Notes: generated from the letters alone by a model not told the origin. Shown: positions 1 to 9,273, counted from the stretch's first letter. The stretch: DNA of 13,317 nucleotides from Phoronis ovalis (GCA_028565635.1 JAOXYB010038884.1:1-13317); one strand, 5' to 3'. Translations and numbers: made by a program.

Positions 1-165
1 TATCAACCAGAGCTCAGTGCTTACCTGATGATATCAACCAGAGATTCAGCACTTACCTGATCATATCAACCAGAGCTTCAGCACTTACCTGATAATATCA
101 ACCAGAGATTCAGCGCTTACTAGTACCTGATCATATCAACCAGAGCTTCAGCGCTTACCTGATGC
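1..165. repeat. 32-bp minisatellite carrying copies of the TAF5L exon 12 splice donor
   Basis: Five tandem units have a period of 32 bp, except one of 38 bp with an inserted TAGTAC. Plus-strand core: TATCAACCAGAG..TCAGCRCTTACCTGAT. Each unit carries ACCTGAT, on the TAF5L strand ATCAG|GT, i.e. the exon 12 end plus donor. Donor-like GTs begin at 158 (the real one), 126, 88, 56 and 24. The array may continue beyond the left edge. Confidence 0.93.
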
Positions 166-281
166 TAATAACGTGTTATCACCGTTAAATGCAAGACTGT
201 ATACCATGTCTGTATGGCCTCTTAATTCTTTCAACAGTGTACCTTGTCGTAAATCCCAAATTCTTATTTTCCTATCCTCTC
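159..281 (-). CDS. TAF5L: TAF5L exon 12 (residues 486-527), WD40 blade and start of the next
   Basis: The acceptor is acttttag|GAGAG and the donor CATCAG|gtaagc (exon end at 159). It encodes [20 protein letters not shown] then [11 protein letters not shown] and LLAS. The donor sits at the first unit of a tandem repeat that contains further copies of the same donor (bases 1-160). Reading past base 159 meets TGA at 150-148, so the true exon must end here. Confidence 0.94.
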
Positions 282-3200
282 CTAAAAGTAATGGAAGATT
301 CTGTTATAAGTGTAACTGATCGTTAAAATTTGAAAAACACAAAGAAATGCACCAGGCAGAGAAGTGTGGTTCGTAACTGAACTTTGATTGCACTTAGTTC
401 AACCTTGAATATTTAGATTTCATAACTGCACAGGTTATTAAACTACTACTACATATAATTGTCAGGAAACTAAATTAAAGTACTTCGTTTAAATACATAA
501 CCTGTTATAACATGGAATATATATCTATTGGAACTGTCAGATCAACAAAAAAGTATTTTTTCATTCTGCACATGTACCAACAGTCTAGTAATTGTTCTTG
601 ACATGGATATGTGACTTTCTTGTGACATTATGCAGTGTTTGTCACCTGTACGTTGCAAAGTAATTTTGTATATAATTGGGAACATAAAAGCAGTTGTAGG
701 TGTTGTCTAATAAGTGACATTCGCAGGCATGAATTTACAGTCTCCTAGCTATAATTGAACTTGACCAAAAATGATAAAGTTGCACATCAGTACAACATAA
801 ACTAGATTGTTACATGTAGGTTTGATGACATTTGTTTTATTTCCCTGATGTTGATTTCTGAACATCTGAAATAATTTTTTTGGCACCCAAGATTCCATCC
901 GACAAATACCCACTTATTACTTGAAGCACCAGACTGTAAAAAGGAGGTAACAGTCACATGGACTGTTAATTCGACAATAATGAAGGACCTGGCACCACAA
1001 ATCTTACCAGCTGAAGCTAAATAGTGGCCATTAGGAGCAAATGCCAGACAATAAACACCACTCCTGTGGCCTTGTAATAACCGGACTGATTTGCCGTCTT
1101 CAACTGACCAGAGGCGTACTGATTTATCAGATGACCCAGTAGCGATGTATTTTGAATTCGGATGAAATTTTACAGTCTACAATAATATTCAAATAAACAA
1201 TTAGGTTATGAACTGGCAAAATTTTCCCTTTCTAAAAAAAAAAGAATCGAATGTGGTTTGTTTTGGCACAGGAATATAAACACAATAGTGATGCATACAT
1301 TTTCTTTGGACCCCTGAAACTTCTCTTTGGAATCAGAGCCAGCCTCTCAAAAAAATATTGGCTCCAAGTTTTTTAACAACAAAGCAACAATGTTCAGACT
1401 AGCTGTATTTACTTTGCTGTGTATATAATAAGTAGAAGACTTCCAGTCTGTTATACTGGTTTCTACCAAGCTCCAGTGATAGGTCAATTTCAGACAAATG
1501 ATGAATGAAGACAAACCAAAGAGTGTTTCAAACTCACATCCACATCCAATGAATGCCCGATGAGATTCCTCAGAGGATAAGTTCTATCTAAACTCCACAA
1601 TTTTGCGGTTTTATCTTGAGAACATGATGCAAAGTAATACTCATTTGTGCTAAAATTAAGAAATAAAAATAGTTTTCAATTTCATTAGAACCCACAAATA
1701 AGACTAGCATAACAGCGAATTTAATTCATGTATTGTACGAAAAAAGCAAGGCAGACGTAGTGCTGTATATACACATGTACTGTATGTTACAACATGCAAT
1801 GTTACTACAAATAAAGTGGAAAACAAAATTAAATCAGAAATCGAAGTCATAACACTTTAATACTGAGAAACGTAGAAGACTTGATTCATACATACTTAAC
1901 AATTGTGACATCATACCTAACATCTAAGTCCCATACAGCGTAGTTGTGCCCTCTATACAAAACTTTGTTTGAGTAACTTTCCGTATCCCATAGCCTTACT
2001 AAAGAACATTTCAGAACCTACATTACTTATGTTTCAGAACAAAAAATAACGTTTAAAAAAAGAACTAATTCATGTTGGAAAACAATGAGTATGCACACAC
2101 ATACTTCCCAAAACTATCAACAGAACATGTACTCAAGGGGATTAAATAATATCCACTTCTCCTTTGTATCAAATGTAACTTAAAAATGACAGAACTATTT
2201 TTGTCAGTATTCACTTTGTAAAGAGTAAATCAAACTATCAACTGAGCCAAAATAAAATACCATTAGTATTATTAAAACAGTTTAAACAATGAATAGCAAG
2301 GAATATATATTTAACTGTGCTCAAACTAATTGCTCACCTGTTGTATCCTCTGAACATGACAATAAAAATTTATTATCAACAGAGAATTGAACACCATAAA
2401 CTGAACCACTGTGTCCCCTTAATGTTATAGTTCCTGCTGGACTAGGTGCCCTGGAAGAAAATAGCATTTTTGATACAAGTATCAATACAGATGCTGATAT
2501 TGACTTGGTCTATAGCTCAAGCATACAGATATATCATGTCAACAGGTAATTTATATGCATTGTTCATAAACCATGCATGAAGTTTAAAAACTACATACAA
2601 ACTATGCAAAGTTAGTGGCTTTCAGAATGAGCTTTCACAAAAAATTGTCAACAAACTTGAGTAATACATTGCAAAACTAATAACTAGTTTCAGCACCAAA
2701 TTTCACTTACAGTAACTATCATTGTCTGACACAAGTAGTCAAAAATCAAATTATGTTATATACTAGCACAAAATTTTATTCTTAGCAGAGTGTAGTGCAT
2801 TATCTGCATACACTAACCTTTCTTTTTCCATGATATCTTCCAAGTAATCGCCAGCCATGTGTATATGACAAACATTAACATCAGTATTTTCTGGTTCTAG
2901 TAAAGCTGCTCCTAAGCTCCACAGTCTAACTGTAGAATCTTCGAATGCACCAGCTAACACTGACTTATCACGAGATATACATCCTGTACAAAGCCTATAA
3001 AAATTGCATTTTTACTTTTGTCCTGTTTGTGTAAATCTTTTGCATCATAGATCTTAGGATATCATATTTAAGTTATTGATTCATTTTCAAAAGAGACATT
3101 CCCGGATTGTATTATTTAAAATATATTTTTGGAGGTTGCAGTATTAAAATACGATAACTAAACAAAAACATTTAGAAAATAACTCATAAGAATTATCAGC

Positions 3201-6200
3201 GATAAATATAAAAATCTATATTTGAGGACTGACATCTGCTATTAAATTTTTCCTGTTTAACCCAAACACATTCTTATACAAAATGTTCTGGAAGAAAAGC
3301 TATGATCATAATAAAATTACCCTTGGTGTGCATTTGTTATGGTGTACAAACATATACTTGGCAAACATGGCGGCCCGCTTTTAACTTGTCTAATACATCT
3401 TTGTAATGAGCTTAAATTATGTTCACTTTGAATCACTTTATTTTCCGGTGTGTAGGGAGGAGATGCAAGAGCCCAACTCTGAGCTTCCACATTTTCTTCC
3501 AAATCTAAACTAGTGGCAAGCTCTGACTCCACTGAAAAACACAGGCAAGAATGTCTATTAACAGGAAAATATTCATGATAAATGTGGTATCCGAATTCTA
3601 TTTAACAGAGAATTAGAAATAATTTACAAACAAAACAGGGTAATTCAATGGTCAGTAGTGGATGTATTTATATTAGTTTTGAAAATAATCAGATTTTATT
3701 ACGACAGTATGTATCCAGGGAGAAGGCAATCATCTAAGCACCTGCTCTGTGACATACATGTAGAAGGTACTACTGTATATTGATTTTACAATCCTTAATT
3801 TAAAAAGCTTCATAAAGAAAACCTAACCTTGAATTTTAAAATGCTGATTAAACATCTGGAATATCAGTACATTATCACCTTGTCTCAAATGCCTTAACAC
3901 GTACTGAAGTGAATCATTTGATAATTTTATGTAACTTTTGTGCTTCCTGGAAGATACATAACATATTTTTTTAAACAGTAAATAAAATATTTTGCATTTG
4001 GCTGATGTGCATTTCACTTTGCAAGGCATACAATATTTAAGTGAAGTTCCCATCTACATGTATGGCTAAAAAATACTTAATGCAGAATGTAAAAAGCAAT
4101 TGACAAGAGAGTAATGAGATCATAAAGAACATGAAAGGAATTTAAATTTTGCATTTTAAAAGGACAGTCCATGATTTGGTATATATTTATGCTATGAGGT
4201 GATTCAATGAAAAAATCCTCAGTGCAAACGGGGGAAATGCCAATATAATCATCTTATCCTATTTGGGGATCATCATCAGGGCATCTACAAAAACAGTTCT
4301 ACATTCGCTTGTTAACTAATGGAGTTTCTCAAAATATATAATTGTACATCTAGTTAAAATAAATTTAAAGTAGTTAAATTTCATATCATACCGAAATTTT
4401 GTTACATCTGGGGTAGACAGTACATCTTGCCTTGTGTATAAATGAGTCAATATCTGTAGAAATGACAAGTGCTTAGTGTCTTCTGAAAACAAAGCTTGGT
4501 GACGACTGTAAAATTTGTGACCTGTAAATAAAAGGATATAAGAATGAATATTAAATATGTGTCTTGGATTTTATAATTGCACTTGCATAAACAAAAAAAT
4601 CTGATGAAGCAGTACACAGGGATGCATTAAATGACTTGAAAGATTTTTGAAGTGTTCTTGGCACATGCTGACTTTATCATTTGCAATTTTAAAATTGTAC
4701 CTGTTTATTGCAGTTGTACCAATGCCCACAGCTTGGTCAATGTGTGTTAAGCAATTATACTAATTAATAGTGTGCATTATATTTTATTTACTACACCTCC
4801 AGGTATTCATGTCATCTAGAATTAGTCATTGATGAAACAGGTCCAAGGGTAAAAAGTCTTGTATTAGGAGGTTCATTATTCAGGGAAGGATGTATAAATT
4901 GATATTTTGGGACTGGTAATAGAGGGTTGTGAAGTGTGACAAGTGTAAGAGATTAAAGTGAGGGTATGAGGATTTGGGGATAAATCCACAGAAAAAAGTA
5001 TTCTAACGTGTAGTAATCAGTAATGTTTGTTACTTTTCTAAGAATGACAGTCAGTTTTCTGTGAAAGGAGGGGAAAGGCCATATCTACCATCTTGCGTTA
5101 ATTCGTAACACTCTACTTGTCTTAATACATGACAGAAACACAGAATGTGTTATATTCAGTTAGGAAGTTGTCACAAGGGGCCTTCACCTGGAGTCTTCTG
5201 TCCATTACACAATAGTTCCAAGTAGACGTGTACAAACATTGGGAACAAAATAGACATTAGCTCAGATCTGTAAGGCTCTATTGCATCACCTATAAAGGTT
5301 TTCAATCTAAAAATATGAAAGGTATAACAATTCTTAATGCTTAATTAACAATTTAATTATTCTGATGTAGAGAAAATTTTAAAAGTGATATCATAAAACG
5401 TACATTACATATCCTTCACTATAATTATAGTCCACTACAGCCAAGCTGGTATATTTATAATTTCAATATCTCAGTATGCCAAGTTTGCTTACTCTTCTCA
5501 ACAGACCTCTCTAGACTACTAGATACTGCATGCACAATGTCATACATCTTCCTGAAAAACCTCGCATTGGAACAATAAACCTCATTTTTCTTTTCCTACC
5601 ATGTGGTGACACATTAAGGGCAAATGGAATTACCAGGGCAGCTCTTTGTCAGGTTTCCACAACTAACATTTAGTTGGAATAATGCTTCTGAAGTATCATT
5701 TGACAGTTTTTAGTCATCACATCATAAATAGTTAAAAATAATGATAATCACTATACTTCTGTGTGGACTAGCTATTTTTGAAGAAATTTTCAAGCTCTTT
5801 AAAACTAAAGCAGATGATTATTCATCTCTGTAACTTATGATATAACTACCGATACAATGCCTTAAATGGACCTTCAACCTGCAATCATTTTGACTTGCTT
5901 GACAAGAATATAGCTCTTCAGTCAGAAAATCTTTAATATGGCAGTATAACTCACCTGGTATATTGTTGATCGCATTGAGTTGCATCTCCTGATATGCTAC
6001 TAAATGCCAATAAGTTATCACTGCTACTTTGACTGGTTACAACATTTCTCAGTGATAGCTGATCTGCAGAATCTGTGCTTTTCAGAATTACCTTGCTAGA
6101 ATCGCCTTCCTGCAAGTTAAACAGCACAGTGTTTTGAACAATTAACTTCAAATTTATGTTTCAACATACAGAAAGAACAATGTATATCAAGAAAAATCAA

Positions 6201-6606
6201 AATTATGTTTTGTGTCATAGCCTGCAAGGGACCTGCACGTAGCGATATTCTTAGTCACATGGCCTCCAGTAATGTGCGAATAAACCAAGACTAATCTGGC
6301 TACTGATATACATGCGATCAGAAAGAAGTAGATATTAAATGGTCCTGTAAACACCCGGGTTAATACGTGACCCTATTTTCTTAATAATGTCCGTCATCCG
6401 CGCCGTCATGATTGCCGGGCATGATTGACATTCGATTCATTTAATAATATAATATAAATTTATATGTCTTAAAAGTTAAAGCCTGTCATATCCTGGATTC
6501 TAAAAAACAAAATTTGTACACAGCCAAGTTTCCATACCATGTGTCGTCTTCTTTTCGTATACTGGCTTACATGTGAATGAATTTGTTCACTGCGTATTCT
6601 TCGCAT
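159..6606 (-). CDS. TAF5L: TAF5L (PAF65-beta), SAGA WD40 subunit; 12 exons, 3' end outside window
   Basis: TAF5L is a nuclear scaffold subunit of the SAGA/PCAF histone acetyltransferase complex, where it takes the place that TAF5 has in TFIID. Twelve exons join in frame into 526 codons plus one base; human TAF5L is about 589 aa, so roughly 60 residues are missing beyond base 1. Layout: a short N-terminus starting MRRIRSEQI, a low-complexity linker (24-75), the helical NTD2 domain (about 75-205), a linker, then WD40 blades with GH and WD-type ends at about 270-295, 338-369, 380-410, 421-454, 463-496 and 505 onward. It is assigned to TAF5L rather than TAF5 because of the short N-terminus beginning M-R/K-R-I/V-R-S/T-EQI and the signatures DRTYPLR, LASAGED and KELRGHTD. 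The start ATG (6604-6606) matches the family N-terminus. Exons: 6606-6538, 6109-5955, 5306-5188, 4521-4392, 3946-3828, 3531-3321, 2994-2818, 2450-2338, 1998-1917, 1649-1538, 1176-1008, 281-159. Introns of 267-726 bp hold nothing recognisable. The reading frame is intact. Confidence 0.95.
1008..1176 (-). CDS. TAF5L: TAF5L exon 11 (residues 430-486), WD40 blades
   Basis: The acceptor is attgtag|ACTGT and the donor TCAGCTG|gtaaga. It encodes [20 protein letters not shown], then [20 protein letters not shown]. This is the most conserved part of the propeller and close to residue-for-residue with vertebrate TAF5L. Confidence 0.96.
1538..1649 (-). CDS. TAF5L: TAF5L exon 10 (residues 392-429), WD40 blade
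   Basis: The acceptor is attttag|CACAA and the donor GTGGAT|gtgagt. It encodes [20 protein letters not shown] then YPLR and a GH motif; the DRTYPLR string is diagnostic for TAF5L. Confidence 0.94.
1917..1998 (-). CDS. TAF5L: TAF5L exon 9 (residues 365-392), WD40 blade
   Basis: The acceptor is gttctttag|TAAGG, fixed by the phase of exon 8 so that the join reads TTVRLWD. The donor is GTTAG|gtatga. It encodes [15 protein letters not shown], equal to VLYQGHAYPVWDLDIS in vertebrates. Confidence 0.93.
2338..2450 (-). CDS. TAF5L: TAF5L exon 8 (residues 327-365), WD40 blade
   Basis: The acceptor is tcttccag|GGCAC and the donor ACAACAG|gtgagc. It encodes [14 protein letters not shown] and [10 protein letters not shown], most of one WD40 repeat; its closing VRLWD lies in exon 9. 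Confidence 0.94.
2818..2994 (-). CDS. TAF5L: TAF5L exon 7 (residues 268-327), first WD40 blade
   Basis: The acceptor is tttatag|GCTTT and the donor GAAAG|gttagt. It encodes [20 protein letters not shown], then an acidic insert with [12 protein letters not shown], matching the RIHLACDILEEE insert between the first two blades in TAF5L. Confidence 0.94.
3321..3531 (-). CDS. TAF5L: TAF5L exon 6 (residues 198-268), linker into WD40 propeller
   Basis: The acceptor is gtttttcag|TGGAG and the donor CAAGG|gtaatt. It encodes an acidic, variable linker, then [20 protein letters not shown], the conserved run (VKxGPPSLxxICFY in vertebrates) that leads into the first WD40 blade. Confidence 0.93.
3828..3946 (-). 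CDS. TAF5L: TAF5L exon 5 (residues 158-198), end of NTD2
   Basis: The acceptor is cttccag|GAAGC and the donor TTCAAG|gttagg. It encodes [20 protein letters not shown], matching the family segment KYVVRLxxDSYNYLIRYL. An open frame continues beyond the acceptor for about 35 codons, but that sequence is intronic and unlike the family. Confidence 0.92.
4392..4521 (-). CDS. TAF5L: TAF5L exon 4 (residues 115-158), NTD2
   Basis: The acceptor is tttacag|GTCAC and the donor TTTCG|gtatga. It encodes [11 protein letters not shown], the conserved FYSRxHxxF motif of TAF5/TAF5L NTD2, followed by a second helix pair. Confidence 0.93.
5188..5306 (-). CDS. TAF5L: TAF5L exon 3 (residues 75-115), start of NTD2
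   Basis: The acceptor is tttttag|ATTG and the donor CCAG|gtgaag. It encodes LKTFIGD followed by [13 protein letters not shown], the first helices of the TAF5-type NTD2 domain, which corresponds to the LRNFL...LYPLFVYLHLNL stretch of vertebrate TAF5L. Confidence 0.92.
5955..6109 (-). CDS. TAF5L: TAF5L exon 2 (residues 24-75)
   Basis: The acceptor is ttgcag|GAAGG and the donor ACCAG|gtgagt. The exon encodes a Ser/Asp-rich linker (EGDSSKV...SSSDNLLAF) ending DQQYT, which aligns with the linker before NTD2 in the family. It enters in phase 0 and leaves two bases for a codon completed in exon 3. Confidence 0.88.
6538..6606 (-). CDS. TAF5L: TAF5L exon 1 (residues 1-23)
   Basis: This exon encodes MRRIRSEQI followed by a basic helix ending KRRRHM. 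It matches the conserved TAF5L start, a LisH-like helix with a KRR motif. The donor is ATG|gtatgg in phase 0. An in-frame ATG further upstream (6651) opens the same frame, but the residues it adds do not resemble the family, so 6606 is preferred. Reading on into the intron gives non-family sequence. Confidence 0.88.
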
Positions 6607-6955
6607 GGTACAAAAGTATATTAAATTAAATGAGTTGTGGGAATCGGACAAGTGCTTAAATGCTAGTTTTTGTTTCGCTACATGTGCATGGCCCTGATGA
6701 AGACTTAACTCGTGTTTGTTTACAAGCTAAGTCGGATACAACGACATACAATTTTAAAATGACTGTTTCATTACTAGATAAATTGGATAAATTGGATATA
6801 AAGCTAAAAAAAGATACAAGTTTCTTTTAATGAGTTAATGTTTTATCTGTTACTTTATTAAAATAAGCAAATTATTTATAAGGAAAATAGTGACCTCTTA
6901 CGACAAAATTTGTAAATACATCATATGTTTTATTTCAACCAATCAGAGTGTAGAA
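6607..6955. promoter_or_regulatory. TAF5L upstream and possible divergent promoter region
   Basis: This AT-rich, non-coding stretch lies between the TAF5L start and the plus-strand exon candidate. It should contain the TAF5L 5' UTR and promoter. Visible signals are a plus-strand CCAATCA (6939-6945, CCAAT/NF-Y-type box), TGTTTGTTTAC (6714-6724, forkhead-like) and a short tandem of ATAAATTGG (about 6778-6797). There is no clear TATA box or CpG island. Transcription starts cannot be placed. Confidence 0.4.
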
Positions 6956-7021
6956 ATGTCAGCTGAGCAGACTAAGCGGAGACTACGGATTCTAAGCGAG
7001 CACACAAGTCATAGATTACAG
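6956..7021 (+). CDS. Candidate first exon of an unidentified divergent gene
   Basis: An ATG at 6956 opens 22 codons starting MSAEQTKRRLRIL and ending HRLQ, followed by a good donor TTACAG|gttagt in phase 0. The charged composition (KRR, SEH) looks coding, but no family is recognised and no following exon is found downstream, where transposons begin at 7178. In vertebrates TAF5L lies head to head with URB2, but this peptide does not resemble the URB2 N-terminus. The CCAAT box only 11 bp upstream of the ATG is too close for a usual promoter, which weakens the call. Confidence 0.3.
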
Positions 7022-7335
7022 GTTAGTTAAGTTTCTTCATTTATATCACTGAACTAACCACGTTAAACTGGTTAGATATAATTCTAAGGTTATAAGAATT
7101 TTTGTTTTTTTCAAAAATGGGATAGACCCGCGCTGTCCCTTTAATTGCAACTCCTCTTCCTTACCGGGCTTTCTTAACCCGGGGGGGGTACTCGAGGTAT
7201 TTTTTTGTGGGGGGTGTGCAGCCCAATTGAAAAATTTGGATTGTATACTTCTTACTGTATTTTTTTCGGATTACTACCGTCAAGAAAATTTGGATTGCTA
7301 CCCGCTGATAATTGGATTAATTTTAGGTTTGTATC

Positions 7336-7778
7336 CGGGGGGGGGGGTTACTCAAGTTATTTTTTGGTGGGGGTGTGCAGCCCAGTTAAAAATTTTGGAT
7401 TTGGATTGTATACTTCTTATTGTATCTTTTTGGATTGCTACTGTAAAGATATTCAAAAATTTGGATTGCTACCCACTGCGTAATTAATACAACAAATAAT
7501 CATTTGGATTAATTTTAGGTTTGTAGGCCCTATCCGTAAATAAATTTTGGAATTTGGTTTGTATCAGTCAGCTTGCGTAAAAATGGATTGCTATACTCAA
7601 GTATCTTAAATTTTGGATTGCTACCCTTATATTTGAGTGTTATATTTCACAAAATTTGGATTGCTACCCTAAAATTTCAAAAAATTTGGATTGGGTTTGC
7701 TACCACAAGCTAAAATTTTGGATTGAGTTCCGCGGCACATCCCCGTAGTCAAAAAACCTTGAGTACCCCCCCCCCGGG
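7336..7778 (+). mobile_element. Inner MITE-like element of the same family, nested in the outer copy
   Basis: It runs from (C)-G11-TTACTCAAG on the left to CTTGAGTA-C10-GGG on the right, flanked by TTTGTATC(C) at 7328-7335(6) and 7779-7786(7). If the insert and one duplicate are removed, the outer copy reads continuously (AATTTTAGGTTTGTATCCAC), and this aligns with the same place in the inner copy (AATTTTAGGTTTGTAGGCCC). Left-end block GGGGGTGTGCAGCCC and right-end block CCGCGGCACATCCCCGTAG match the outer copy. Confidence 0.88.
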
Positions 7779-7829
7779 TTTGTATCCACAAAACGATTTT
7801 TGGAATTTGGTTTGTATCAGTCAGTTTGC

Positions 7830-7875
7830 GCTAGGATATATAAAACTCTAAGAGTTAGGGTTTTATATATCATAG
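7830..7875. repeat. 46-bp palindromic insert within the outer MITE
   Basis: CTAGGATATATAAAAC at the left is the near-perfect reverse complement of GTTTTATATATCATAG at the right (one mismatch in 16), around a loop of about 13 bp. GTTTGC lies on both sides (7824-7829 and 7876-7881), like a 6-bp target duplication. The inner copy of the same family lacks the insert: its matching site reads GCTTGCGTAAAAATGG without a break. Confidence 0.75.
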
Positions 7876-8194
7876 GTTTGCATAAAAATGGATTGCTACT
7901 CAAATATTTTAAAATTTTGGATTGCTACCCTTATATTTCGCAAAATTTGGATTGCTACCATTATATTTCAAAAATTTTGGATTGGGTTAGCTACTGCACG
8001 CTAAAATTTTGGATTGGGTTCCGCGGCACATTCCCGTATTCAAAAAACAACGAGTACCCCCCCGGGTTTCTTAACAGTGTAAGAGTAATTCGCACTTGAA
8101 TGTGTGCATGTGCGCAAACAATGTCAAATACTAGTGCATGAAATATAACGAATTCCAAAACCATATGTACACTATATACAAGTATCCATCGGTC

Positions 8195-8410
8195 TTCAAA
8201 GTAGTTGGATGGTTTGAAGGCTCCACTTGAAACCTTTTTAATCAGTGAATCTGCTGAGGTAGTTGCATTGGGGATGGTACTGTTCCATATACGAACTTGG
8301 CTTGGGAAGAATGAGTATTTGTACCTGTCACACAAGGAAATTCCATTTCCTCTCGGGACACCACACAACCCCCCCTTTTTACGAGGATTCGTCCTCGAAT
8401 CCAATGACAT
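8195..8410 (-). pseudogene. LINE (non-LTR) reverse-transcriptase ORF, C-terminal fragment
   Basis: The minus-strand frame reads DRYKYSFFPSQVRIWNS (8329-8279), then TSADSLIKKV (ending 8231). This is the pattern Y-K-Y-S-F-F-P-x-x-I/V-R-x-W-N-S followed by S-x-S-L-x-x-F/I-K, the well-known extreme C-terminus of jockey/CR1/L2-type LINE ORF2 proteins. No reverse-transcriptase or endonuclease core is present, so this is a 3' remnant. Past about 8195 the frame runs on to 7991 into MITE sequence and is not protein-like. Confidence 0.65.
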
Positions 8411-8429
8411 CTGGCTTTATACTATTTAA

Positions 8430-9273
8430 CTATGTACAAATGTATATATACAAAATATGTAAAATTTTAAATATAAATTATACAAAAACTACACATCAAA
8501 CTACATGCACTTCCAACAAAAAATTTTGATTATGTTTTTCTCGATTGTTATTAATTATTCATTGCTCTTCATACTGTTCACGGATTTAGGATGTTTTATT
8601 CGCTCCACTGATGCAAACAAACCCAGGAGTTACAATGATGCAACCATGCGGCTCATTCAATCTTAAACGTAAAATTTGTTTTACACCAAAAACGATTAAC
8701 ATCTGCATAATGAACTGAAATCTACAAGAACAATAAAAGCAAGAAGCACAATAATTTTGTTAACTGTTACAAGAGGAATTTCTTGTGGCAACAACAAAAA
8801 TAATATGTATACATTATTTAATATTTACATAGTTTAGGTTTGCTAAAAAAAATCTAATGCCTAATGAAAGATTGAATATAAAGCTAAGAAGTACATTCAT
8901 TCTAATGATTTAACCAGAATTGGGTTTTCACTTTTAGATACTTATAGCAAGATAAACAATTTATCACGAGCAAAAGAATTCAAACTGAGCCGTACCACCA
9001 AACTCTAAAGGAAATAGCCAAACACGAGTCTATTCATAACTATAATGATATGACGAGGTATGGGATCATTTCATAAATTGTTAAAATACAGCACAGTGAA
9101 TATAGCAAAGATAGACCATAACAATTAAAACACTTCTGGAAGTTAAGAATAGTTACAATATAATCTACAGATAAATTATAATAGAGGATTCCCTTGTTGT
9201 AACAACAAAACAATAATAAGCTCCCGGAAGATTTCCCTCCAGGTATGTAAGACTTCCACTAGGTTTGCATCTT
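8430..9273. other. Non-coding interval, nothing recognised
   Basis: This AT-rich stretch has many stops in all frames. I see no exon with a supported splice pair, RNA gene, or repeat shared with the rest of the window. It lies between the LINE remnant and the zinc-knuckle pseudogene and could hold degraded sequence of the same element. Confidence 0.4.

Larger units (their letters stand above)
7178..8066 (+). mobile_element. Outer MITE-like element with G-run terminal inverted repeats, interrupted by a second copy
   Basis: The left end is CCC, eight G, TACTCGAGG; the right end, reverse-complemented, is CCC, seven G, TACTCG. TTTCTTAA flanks it on both sides (7170-7177 and 8067-8074; a following C also matches), an 8-9 bp target duplication. 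The inverted repeat continues imperfectly for about 50 bp, with TTTTTTG and a GGGG..TGTGC..GC block. It is non-autonomous: no transposase is present, and the plus-strand ORFs within it are chance. With the inner copy and micro-insert removed the element is about 390 bp. Eight-bp duplications occur in hAT and P superfamilies and 9-bp ones in Mutator; the CCCGGG end is not typical of hAT, so the superfamily is left open. Confidence 0.85.

Noticed and set aside
5818-6021. Minus-strand ORF overlapping TAF5L exon 2
   Set aside because: A different frame from the conserved exon, mostly intronic; a shadow.
6756-6830. Plus-strand ORF starting MTVSLLDKLDKLDIK as a URB2 first exon
   Set aside because: Only a vague K/L-rich likeness; it ends in a stop without a good donor, and its repeats come from an AT-rich tandem.
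7205-8099. Plus-strand open frames of 86-99 codons at 7205-7487 and 7800-8099
   Set aside because: They are translations of the MITE phrase repeats (LDCYP-like strings recurring) and span element ends and G runs.
8365-8385. Minus-strand purine run AAAAAGGGGGGG as an LTR-retrotransposon polypurine tract
   Set aside because: No LTR ends, primer-binding site or integrase sequence is seen nearby, and the surrounding protein signal is LINE-like.
8340-8410. GAGGACGAA on the minus strand, resembling part of a hammerhead ribozyme
   Set aside because: The CTGATGA core and a helix II partner for GGAC are missing, so no hammerhead can form.
8205-8529. Plus-strand open frames at 8205-8429 and 8263-8529
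   Set aside because: They are antisense to the recognisable LINE C-terminal motif and show no family features.
8932-9008. Possible plus-strand exon after ACTTTTAG as a second exon for the 6956 candidate
   Set aside because: The phase from 6956-7021 leads to a stop after five codons; the open alternative frame has no support.
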